DNA of 5,215 nucleotides from an uncultured Methanobrevibacter sp. (lineage in GTDB: Archaea; Methanobacteriota; Methanobacteria; Methanobacteriales; Methanobacteriaceae), in NCBI GenBank assembly GCA_902783085.1, contig CACZPT010000180.1, positions 1-5,215 on the forward strand, read 5' to 3'. The notes under the pieces are model-generated. The model did not search any database, was not told the origin of the DNA, and saw only the letters and a program-made list of their open reading frames with translations. Position numbers and translations under genes: made by a program. Positions 1-5,150 of the stretch are shown here, piece by piece. Position 1 is the first letter of the stretch; each line of letters opens with the position of its first letter.

Positions 1-435
1 ATCATCAGCATCAATAGCAATATCATTTAATAATTCAACAGCTTTTGCACTTGCATTCCTATATCCTTTTACAACAACTGAAGTTGAGATACCATCTTCT
101 AATAATTCTTGAGCTTTACTTAATAATTCACCTGCAATTACAACAACAGAAGTAGTTCCATCACCAACAATATCTTCTTGTTTTTTAGCAGTTTCTACGA
201 GCATACGAGCTGCAGGTTGTGCAATATCCATTTCTCTCATGATAGTTGCACCATCATTAGTAACAGTAACATCACCTAAACTGTTAGTTAACATTTTGTC
301 CATTCCTTTAGGACCAAGAGTAGTTCTTACAATACCTGCCAATACTTTAGCAGCAGTGATATTCATTCTTAAAGCATCTCTTTTAGAATATCTTTCAGTC
401 CCTTCCGGAAGAATAAATATTGGTTGATTTGTCAT
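1..435 (-). CDS. Thermosome (group II chaperonin) subunit, N-terminal part
   Basis: This is the first 145 codons of a thermosome subunit; the remaining roughly 400 codons lie beyond the left edge. Thermosomes are cytosolic double-ring ATPases that fold proteins. The reading frame opens MTNQPIFILPEG, a typical start for subunits of methanogens. It carries the nucleotide-binding signatures of the family: TTLGPKGMDKM (about residues 38-48), TNDGATIM (59-66) and GDGTTS (91-96), whose Asp is in the ATP-hydrolysis loop. The start is the ATG at 435, preceded by AAGGTGAT with a short spacer, which is a good archaeal Shine-Dalgarno. Some positions differ from the archaeal subunits I recall, for example SKRDALRMN where GRDAQRMN is common and DIAQPAARM where DIEHPAAKM is common, so it may be a diverged paralogue rather than the main subunit. 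The gene is transcribed divergently from the zinc-ribbon gene at 720. The family call is very secure; which paralogue it is cannot be settled here. Confidence 0.96.
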   Translation of the reverse strand, partial: MTNQPIFILPEGTERYSKRDALRMNITAAKVLAGIVRTTLGPKGMDKMLTNSLGDVTVTNDGATIMREMDIAQPAARMLVETAKKQEDIVGDGTTSVVVIAGELLSKAQELLEDGISTSVVVKGYRNASAKAVELLNDIAIDADD

Positions 436-511
436 ATTATCACCTTATTAATCGTTTTAAAAAATCATATAAAAATTAGTTTTATATACATTATTAATAT
501 GAGTTAGAGGT

Positions 512-519
512 TATATAAA
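512..519 (-). promoter_or_regulatory. Candidate TATA box for the thermosome gene
   Basis: Read on the minus strand this is TTTATATA, the archaeal TATA consensus in the correct orientation. It would put the transcription start near 488-490 and give a leader of about 55 nt. A second TATA-like octamer, TATATAAA on the minus strand at 488-481, would give a start near 460 and a leader of about 25 nt. I cannot choose between them from sequence alone. The first is flanked by an imperfect inverted repeat (see findings). Confidence 0.4.
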
Positions 520-668
520 AAGCTTACCTTAAACTATAATCAACAAAAAATTAATATAAATTAATTTAATAAAAGGAATTTTCAAAATCAAGAAATGTAC
601 TTTTAAAAATTAAATGAATTTACAACATGATTATGTGACCTTTGAAAAAATCAAAGAAATTGAAAGAA

Positions 669-687
669 AAATATAATAATTATATAA
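669..687 (+). promoter_or_regulatory. Candidate promoter (TATA region) of the zinc-ribbon gene
   Basis: Two overlapping TATA-like stretches lie here: AATATAATA near 669-677 and TTATATAA at 680-687. A purine-rich GAAAGAAAA stretch lies just upstream (about 662-670) and could act as the TFB-recognition element. Start sites would fall near 698 or 708, leaving a leader of only about 10-20 nt before the ATG at 720. The placement fits archaeal promoters, but the surrounding DNA is so AT-rich that such matches are common. Confidence 0.35.
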
Positions 688-719
688 AATAAATATTATA
701 ATATTAACGGTGATTTTAT

Positions 720-875
720 ATGTGTTCTAGTGGAGGGCCAATGGCCGATATAGATATTAACAAATTAAAAACCAAAAGATATAAATGTTTATCCTGTGGA
801 AATGAATTCAAAGGTCTCGGTAAAAAAGTTGTTTGTCCATCTTGCCAAAGCGATAATGTTGAATGTAAAGAATAA
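720..875 (+). CDS. Small zinc-ribbon protein (51 aa)
   Basis: This short gene encodes 51 residues. A CxxC pair, C23-L-S-C26, is followed by a short basic loop (KGLGKK) and a second pair, C39-P-S-C42, the usual layout of a one-zinc ribbon. Two further cysteines lie at C2 and C49. The ATG at 720 follows GGTGAT (709-714) with a 5-nt spacer. A second ATG at 741 (Met8) follows GGAGGG (732-737) with only 3-4 nt, so a 44-residue form starting MADIDINKLK is also possible. The protein is basic around the ribbon, so nucleic-acid or ribosome contact, or metal handling, are reasonable guesses. I do not recognise a characterised relative. The codon-wise protein-like composition, the paired CxxC motifs and two Shine-Dalgarno sites support a real gene. 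The U-rich run after its stop may be its terminator. Confidence 0.85.
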   Translation: MCSSGGPMADIDINKLKTKRYKCLSCGNEFKGLGKKVVCPSCQSDNVECKE

Positions 876-885
876 TTTTATATTA

Positions 886-907
886 TTCTTATTTTTTCTT
901 TTTTTTT
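886..907 (+). terminator. U-rich terminator-like tract after the zinc-ribbon gene
   Basis: After the stop at 873-875 the coding strand becomes almost pure pyrimidine: 26 of the 32 bases from 876 to 907 are T, ending in a run of nine. Archaeal RNA polymerase terminates at such T-rich stretches without needing a hairpin. The tract ends only 10 nt before the next start codon, so it may instead be part of the next gene's promoter: TTTTATATT at 876-884 is a possible TATA box that would place a transcript start near 905. The two readings are not exclusive. Confidence 0.5.
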
Positions 908-916
908 GTGATAAAA

Positions 917-1369
917 ATGAATATTGATTTTAAAAATGATGAAATATTATTTTTAGAAGGTGAAACAGGAATTGTGGGAATTGTAAAAGTAGCTCATGAA
1001 AATAAAATGCTATTTATAGCAACGCAAAATAATGAAGAAATTGTTCAATTCCTTGAAAAAGATGATATAATTGCAGTTTCTAACTTTAAAAAAGATAAAC
1101 GAGCAATCAGATCACAAGCTTACTTAACTCGCGAGGAAGACTCACCCATTGTAATTTTAAATAAAAATCATCCATCCACTAAAAGATTATCACAGGTATT
1201 ATCTGTTGGTGAAAAAGTAAACTTAAATTGCAATATTATTCCTGGAACACACCCGGAACAGGACGTTTTATGTTCATGTGATTCACTATCAGGTATATCA
1301 ATTTGTAAAACATCGACAGGTGTTAAATTAAATAAAGAATATGAAAATTACACTATTGAAGAGTTTTAA
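917..1369 (+). CDS. Protein of unknown function with C-terminal cysteine cluster
   Basis: This gene encodes 150 residues; I do not recognise the family. I place the start at the ATG at 917 and not at the in-frame GTG at 908, because GTGAT at 908-912 serves as the Shine-Dalgarno for 917 with a 4-nt spacer. The N-terminal 100 residues alternate short hydrophobic and charged segments and look mainly beta with a helix near 38-50. All four cysteines are in the last third: C105, C119, C121 (a CxC) and C130, with a nearby His at 112. That arrangement could bind a metal or an Fe-S cluster. There is no signal peptide or membrane segment, so it is probably cytosolic. The DUF116 gene follows after 2 nt, which implies co-translation and a shared role. 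Being a real gene is very likely; the function is open. Confidence 0.85.
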   Translation: MNIDFKNDEILFLEGETGIVGIVKVAHENKMLFIATQNNEEIVQFLEKDDIIAVSNFKKDKRAIRSQAYLTREEDSPIVILNKNHPSTKRLSQVLSVGEKVNLNCNIIPGTHPEQDVLCSCDSLSGISICKTSTGVKLNKEYENYTIEEF

Positions 1370-1371
1370 AT

Positions 1372-2016
1372 ATGACAATTGATTTTGAATTACTTTATAG
1401 TTTTTTAGGAAAATTAATTATTTTTGTAGCTATATTAATTATAATCCTATTTATATTATCAATAATTTTTGGAAGGATTCTACCTAAAAAAGGGATTGTA
1501 ATTTTTCCGAAATTTTCATTATTTCTTATAGATACATTTTATTCTTCATTTAAAACAATAGCCAAATTATTAAAACTTGATGAACATTTAATAGATAACA
1601 TAAGCATCCAAACTAGAAATAATATCAACAAGAAAAAATTTAAAGAAATACCTGCTAGTGATACATTAATCTTTTTGCCACACTGCTTAAGACATAGAAA
1701 CTGTCCGGCTACACTTCAAAAAAATGGTGTTAACTGTACATGTTGTGGTTTATGTTCAATAGGATTTATTAAAAAGAAAGCCGAACCTAAAGGTTATAAA
1801 ACATATATTGTACCTGGATCAAGTTTTGTTAAAAAAATAGTGATGGAAAATAAATTTAAAGCAGTTATTGGAGTAGCATGTCATGAAGATTTAAATATGA
1901 TGATGATGTTACTTTCTGACTTTTGTCCTCAAGGAATTTTACTTAAAAAAACCGGATGTTATGAAACAAGAGTAGAAGTTAGTGAAATATTAAAACTAAT
2001 AAATACTAAAAATTAA
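1372..2016 (+). CDS. DUF116 family membrane-anchored cysteine-rich protein
   Basis: The 214-residue product matches the DUF116 family as I know it. It has one strong membrane segment at about residues 11-34 and a possible weaker hydrophobic stretch at 41-57. Basic residues (R35, K39, K40) follow the first segment, so the rest should face the cytoplasm. The soluble domain shows the family signatures: LPHCLR (102-107), NCPA (110-113), NCTCCGLCSIG (121-131), VPGSSFV (147-153), GVACHEDL (167-174), FCPQG (184-188) and KTGCYETRV (193-201). Nine cysteines (105, 111, 122, 124, 125, 128, 170, 185, 196) make Fe-S or other metal binding likely, though the family's biochemistry is not established to my knowledge. 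The ATG lies 2 nt after the upstream stop with only a weak purine-rich site, so translation probably depends on coupling. Its stop overlaps the stop of the convergent gene. Confidence 0.9.
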   Translation: MTIDFELLYSFLGKLIIFVAILIIILFILSIIFGRILPKKGIVIFPKFSLFLIDTFYSSFKTIAKLLKLDEHLIDNISIQTRNNINKKKFKEIPASDTLIFLPHCLRHRNCPATLQKNGVNCTCCGLCSIGFIKKKAEPKGYKTYIVPGSSFVKKIVMENKFKAVIGVACHEDLNMMMMLLSDFCPQGILLKKTGCYETRVEVSEILKLINTKN

Positions 2017-2216
2017 TCATAATACCTCATGAATTCTAAAGATTCATCAGTTTGCTCAAATTCATCAATAAAATCTTTTAAATCCCTAATAAACTCTTCT
2101 TTCCGAACATTTAAATCGCAAATATCAGAATAATCTTTTTTTAAAGCAATATTCATAATAATATCATCAGTTTCAAGAGTGATTTCAGGAAAAAGTAACT
2201 TTTCAAGATCTTTCAT
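2013..2216 (-). CDS. Small acidic hypothetical protein at operon end (67 aa)
   Basis: I do not recognise this 67-residue protein. It is strongly acidic (20 Asp/Glu against 9 Lys/Arg) and looks largely helical from about residue 34 onward, ending in RYYD. It has one cysteine and no membrane segment or known motif. I choose the ATG at 2216, 4 nt beyond the hmgA stop, because GAGGT (2228-2224) sits 7 nt upstream. Extending to the TTG at 2234 would add six codons whose bases are the Shine-Dalgarno itself. The Shine-Dalgarno lies inside the last codons of hmgA, so the gene is translationally tied to it and belongs to the same transcript. Its stop shares TTAA with the stop of the DUF116 gene. A binding partner or regulator of a neighbouring enzyme is conceivable but is only a guess. 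Confidence 0.72.
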   Translation of the reverse strand: MKDLEKLLFPEITLETDDIIMNIALKKDYSDICDLNVRKEEFIRDLKDFIDEFEQTDESLEFMRYYD

Positions 2217-2220
2217 AAAT

Positions 2221-3423
2221 TTAACCTCTTCCAAGTTCTTTATGAGCTCTAGCTAAATGTCCTGCAGCTAATGCACCTACAAGAGATAATTCACCTGCAA
2301 GAACCGTACTTGCAACAATTTCTGCAAATTCACGAGCTTTATTAGAACCTGCAACACCCAAGATATTTAATCCTTCATTTGCAACTTCCAAACTAGTTCC
2401 TCCACCAACAGTAGCAACAGGTAAATCCGGCAAGTTAACTGAGAAATATAAATCACCATCACGGTTTTCAGCAGTTGTAATGCCTAGAGAACCTTCAACA
2501 ACATGAGCAGCATCTTGACCAGTTGCTAAAAATATTGCTGCCACCATATTTGCATAATGAGCATTATAAGCAGTACTTCCGGCAACTGCAGACCCAATTA
2601 AATTTTTAGCAATGTTAACCTCTTCAATAGCCTCAGCAGTTGTTTTAAGTTTCTTTAAGACAATATCTTCAGGAATTAATATATCTGCAACAACACTTTT
2701 CCCTCTTCCTTCAATAATATTTATTGCTGCTGCTTTTTTATCTACACAAACATTACCACTTAATGCAATATGTCTTCCATTAGTTTCACTAGATAATTTA
2801 TCCAAAATCTTTTCTGTGGCAATAGTAACCATATTCATACCCATACTATCGCCTGTTGAATAAACAAAACGTGGATAGACATATGACCCAGCTATCAAAA
2901 TAGGATCAATTTTTAAAAGTTTACCATGAGACGTTGTACTTTCAGCAACCTCTTTCAATTCAGTGAAATTATCAATAAACCATTGCTTAATTTCTAAAGA
3001 TTCAATAGCACTACCACATTTAATCACAGGAGCTCGAGTCATAATATCTGAAATAACACGAGCATTTACACCACCAGAAGCAGTTATGGTAGAAGCACCA
3101 CGATTAATTGATGCAACAAGAGCACCTTCAGAAGTTGCAAGTGGAACAAAAACTTCACGTTTACAGAATTGGCCATTAATTTTTAATGGACCTGCTATAC
3201 CCATAGGGAGCTGTAAAACACCAATAGAATTTTCAATGTTTCTTGCAGAAGCTCTTTGCATATCAAGAGAATAATTAGAAATATTATCTAATTTAATTGA
3301 ATATTTTTTTTCTAAAAATTTTCTTCTAATATCAGCCGCTTCTTTAGCTGAAACTTCATTATCAACTTGGTAAAGTTTCATTTCACCATTTAGCAATTTA
3401 TCAATAATTTCTTCAGAAGACAT
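2221..3423 (-). CDS. hmgA: Hydroxymethylglutaryl-CoA reductase (class I, NADPH type)
   Basis: The enzyme reduces HMG-CoA to mevalonate with two NADPH, the committed step towards isoprenoid ether lipids. At 400 residues it has the normal size of archaeal soluble class I enzymes, without the sterol-sensing membrane domain of eukaryotes. By comparison with the human enzyme, the catalytic residues are E99 (in ATSEGALV), K229 (in CVDKKAA), D304 (in GQDAAH) and H394 (in ARAHKE). The cofactor motifs GDSMGMN (191-197) and TVGGGTSL (338-345) are also present; the Ser in GDSMGMN replaces the more usual Ala. All key residues are intact, so it should be active. The ATG follows the sucD stop with no gap, and its Shine-Dalgarno AAGG (3434-3431) lies in the end of sucD, so the two are translationally coupled. 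In Methanothermobacter, as I recall, hmgA and sucD are also adjacent. Confidence 0.98.
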   Translation of the reverse strand: MSSEEIIDKLLNGEMKLYQVDNEVSAKEAADIRRKFLEKKYSIKLDNISNYSLDMQRASARNIENSIGVLQLPMGIAGPLKINGQFCKREVFVPLATSEGALVASINRGASTITASGGVNARVISDIMTRAPVIKCGSAIESLEIKQWFIDNFTELKEVAESTTSHGKLLKIDPILIAGSYVYPRFVYSTGDSMGMNMVTIATEKILDKLSSETNGRHIALSGNVCVDKKAAAINIIEGRGKSVVADILIPEDIVLKKLKTTAEAIEEVNIAKNLIGSAVAGSTAYNAHYANMVAAIFLATGQDAAHVVEGSLGITTAENRDGDLYFSVNLPDLPVATVGGGTSLEVANEGLNILGVAGSNKAREFAEIVASTVLAGELSLVGALAAGHLARAHKELGRG

Positions 3424-4284
3424 TTAAATACCTTTTTTAACTAAATCAACGATTTCAGATGGCATTTTTGCAACTTCAACACCAGCATCATTGAGAGCTT
3501 CTGTTTTACTTTCAACAGTACCAGTATTTCCTTGAATAATAGCACCTGCATGACCCATTCTTTTGCCCGGAGGTGCAGTTCTTCCGGCAATATATGAAAC
3601 AACAGGTTTAGACATTTCATTTTTGATAAATTCAGCAGCTTTCTCTTCAGCATTACCACCAATCTCACCAATTAAAACAACGGCTTCAGTGTCTTTATCA
3701 TTTTCAAATCTTTCAAGAATATTAATATAATTAGTACCTACGACTGGATCTCCACCAATTCCCACACAAGTACTTTGACCAATACCCGCACGTGTAAGTT
3801 CACTAGCTATTTCATAAGTTAAAGTACCACTTCTTGAAATAACACCAACATTACCCTCTTTAAAAATATGAGTTGGCATAATACCCAATTTACCAACACC
3901 TGGAGATATAATTCCTGGAGTATTAGGTCCAACAACAGTAGTTCCCATCTGTTTAGCATAAGCCATAATTTCTAGACTATCATGGACAGGAATATGTTCT
4001 GAAATAATAACTACTAAATCCAAATGTTTAATTGATTCAAATGCAGCGTCTTTAGCAAATTTTGCAGGTACAAAAATAATAGAAGAATTAACATCAGTTT
4101 CATAAGTAGCTTCTTCAATTGAATTAAATATTGGTACGCCTAAAAAATCTTGACCTCCTTTACCTGGAGTTACACCTGCTTCAATACAAGTATTATACTT
4201 TAACATTTGTTCAGTATGAAACGAACCTTGTTTTCCAGTAATTCCTTGAACTAAACATTTTGTATCTTTATTTAATAAAATCAT
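3424..4284 (-). CDS. sucD: Succinate-CoA ligase (succinyl-CoA synthetase) alpha subunit
   Basis: The alpha subunit binds CoA and carries the phosphohistidine intermediate of the reaction succinate + CoA + NTP to succinyl-CoA + NDP + Pi. In methanogens this feeds the incomplete reductive TCA branch to 2-oxoglutarate. The 286 residues match the usual length (about 289 in E. coli). The N-terminal CoA-binding Rossmann domain shows VQGITGKQGSFH (12-23) and GVTPGKGG (37-44). GPNTPGIISPG (119-129) and the ligase half follow. GEIGG (206-210) supplies the Glu that stabilises the phosphohistidine, and GHAGAII (244-250) carries the active-site H245. The ATG follows AGGTG (4294-4290) with a 5-nt spacer. 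The beta subunit, sucC, is not in this window and must be encoded elsewhere. The gene sits 11 nt after the upstream stop and abuts hmgA directly, so it is mid-operon. Confidence 0.98.
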   Translation of the reverse strand: MILLNKDTKCLVQGITGKQGSFHTEQMLKYNTCIEAGVTPGKGGQDFLGVPIFNSIEEATYETDVNSSIIFVPAKFAKDAAFESIKHLDLVVIISEHIPVHDSLEIMAYAKQMGTTVVGPNTPGIISPGVGKLGIMPTHIFKEGNVGVISRSGTLTYEIASELTRAGIGQSTCVGIGGDPVVGTNYINILERFENDKDTEAVVLIGEIGGNAEEKAAEFIKNEMSKPVVSYIAGRTAPPGKRMGHAGAIIQGNTGTVESKTEALNDAGVEVAKMPSEIVDLVKKGI

Positions 4285-4295
4285 ATTAACACCTA

Positions 4296-5021
4296 TTAAC
4301 GTAAAATTCTAGTTTTATTTTCAAATGGAATAGATAAATCAATTACATTACCATTCATAAATGCAGTAACTGAAAATATTACACTACCCGGCAATACATT
4401 ACAAGTAGTTCCTCTTTTAACCAAATATGTATTTTTATTTCCAAGTGCTGCTCCAATCATAGCCCCTGCTATTACTCCAACAGATTCTATATTTTCAACA
4501 GTAGCAACAACAACAGGATCATCAGTTTCAGATGAAACATAACCAACACCAGGTATTTTTTTAATTTTAGGTTCAATAAAATCAGATACATCCGTTGAAT
4601 CATCCATCCCTTTTGCCGCTTTAATAGCTGAATTTGCAACATCACCAACAAAAGGTTCGCCACCATATGTATCAAAACCTAAAACAATAGCATCAGGATA
4701 GTAATCATTACGAATATTGGCACAAGCATAAGATACACCTTCACCAGCATCCTCCGGATTTTGAGATATTCCTGATAAATCACCTAGGTTTTCAGCACAA
4801 TCTTTTAAAATATTAATTATACCTTCATTTATAGTCTCAAGCAAATCATCTTCAACAAATGCACTAACAACAACATCATCCCCAGTGACATTTGTTAAAG
4901 CAACATCACGAGCTCCCAACTTTTTAAGTTTATAAAGGTTTTTTTCTATATTATTTACTAATGTAGGACTACAGGACACATCATTTCTTGAAATATCAGC
5001 ACCTATAGCTGTGATTTTCAA
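4296..5021 (-). CDS. Conserved-looking archaeal protein of unknown function, TTG start
   Basis: I cannot name this 241-residue protein. It starts at a TTG (5021-5019), supported by AGGTG (5031-5027) with a 5-nt spacer and by the lack of any upstream in-frame ATG with a ribosome site. The sequence reads like a cytosolic alpha/beta protein with several glycine-rich turns: VTGDDVV (45-51), GFDTYGGEPF (115-124), PGVGYVSS (157-164), and a hydrophobic small-residue stretch, GVIAGAMIGAALG (182-194), that might be a buried helix or a glycine-rich ligand loop. Its C-terminal third has GTTCNVLPGS (204-213) and FMNGNVIDLS (221-230). Cysteines are at 17, 75, 100 and 207. It is acidic, with no signal peptide. 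As the first gene of the sucD-hmgA operon it may act in CoA-ester or lipid metabolism, but nothing in the sequence proves this. Confidence 0.85.
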   Translation of the reverse strand: MKITAIGADISRNDVSCSPTLVNNIEKNLYKLKKLGARDVALTNVTGDDVVVSAFVEDDLLETINEGIINILKDCAENLGDLSGISQNPEDAGEGVSYACANIRNDYYPDAIVLGFDTYGGEPFVGDVANSAIKAAKGMDDSTDVSDFIEPKIKKIPGVGYVSSETDDPVVVATVENIESVGVIAGAMIGAALGNKNTYLVKRGTTCNVLPGSVIFSVTAFMNGNVIDLSIPFENKTRILR

Positions 5022-5053
5022 AATAACACCTTTTATATTTAATTATAAGAATA

Positions 5054-5075
5054 AATAAAATATTAATATTTTATT
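5054..5075. repeat. 22-bp perfect AT-only palindrome in operon leader
   Basis: The two 11-base halves (5054-5064 and 5065-5075) are exact reverse complements, centred on TATTAATA. It lies just downstream of the predicted TATA box, around or after the predicted transcript start, where archaeal repressors commonly bind. Because it contains only A and T in an AT-only stretch, chance is a serious alternative. Confidence 0.4.
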
Positions 5076-5099
5076 ATATTATCTTTATGTTTTTCAATT

Positions 5100-5107
5100 T
5101 ATATAAA
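5100..5107 (-). promoter_or_regulatory. Candidate TATA box of the sucD-hmgA operon
   Basis: On the minus strand this reads TTTATATA, a full match to the archaeal TATA consensus. A transcript would start near 5075-5080, giving a leader of about 55 nt before the TTG start. It lies within one of two copies of a 9-bp direct repeat (TATTTATAT on the minus strand, at 5121-5113 and 5109-5101, 12 bp apart), so there are two possible TATA positions. I see no clear purine-rich TFB-recognition element upstream. Confidence 0.45.
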
Positions 5108-5125
5108 TATTAATATAAATAAAAT

Positions 5126-5150
5126 GGAGGGACTGTCAAGTTCTTAGTGC
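5126..5150. mobile_element. Possible terminal inverted repeat / end of an insertion sequence
   Basis: The plus-strand sequence GGAGGGACTGTCAAGTTCTT lies at the point where AT-only DNA gives way to mixed sequence, and it contains the stop codon of the putative transposase tail. Transposase genes that end inside or next to the terminal repeat are common in compact insertion sequences. The exact outer base and any target-site duplication cannot be fixed because the other end of the element is not in the window. Confidence 0.35.

Larger units (their letters stand above)
436..719. other. Divergent AT-rich intergenic region, no gene seen
   Basis: These 284 bases separate two genes that point away from each other. 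I see no convincing reading frame and no tRNA or other structured RNA. The region holds TATA-like elements for both directions, the Shine-Dalgarno of each flanking gene at its ends, and a short perfect inverted repeat, CTTTGA-AAAAA-TCAAAG, at 640-656. That repeat could be an operator upstream of the zinc-ribbon promoter, but it is short and unremarkable for such AT-rich DNA. Confidence 0.6.

Noticed and set aside
239..427. Plus-strand 62-codon open frame
   Set aside because: It lies entirely antisense to the thermosome gene, has no ribosome site and no recognisable protein character.
640..656. Inverted repeat CTTTGA-AAAAA-TCAAAG as a functional RNA
   Set aside because: It is short and isolated with no further pairing around it; it remains at most a weak operator candidate.
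908..910. GTG as start of the 150-aa protein
   Set aside because: GTGAT is better explained as the Shine-Dalgarno for the ATG at 917.
2029..2047. Hairpin ATGAAT-7 nt-ATTCAT as a terminator for the DUF116 gene
   Set aside because: The stem is only six weak base pairs, no T-run follows, and it lies in the coding sequence of the convergent gene.
2612..3274. Two plus-strand open frames (2612-2863 and 2963-3274)
   Set aside because: Both are antisense to well-supported hmgA coding sequence and arise from its codon pattern.
3441..3671. Minus-strand frame rich in Leu, Lys and Met
   Set aside because: It is an out-of-frame shadow of sucD; its composition is what a shifted reading of AT-rich codons gives.
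4487..4675. Minus-strand Leu/Lys-rich frame
   Set aside because: It is an out-of-frame shadow of the 241-aa gene.
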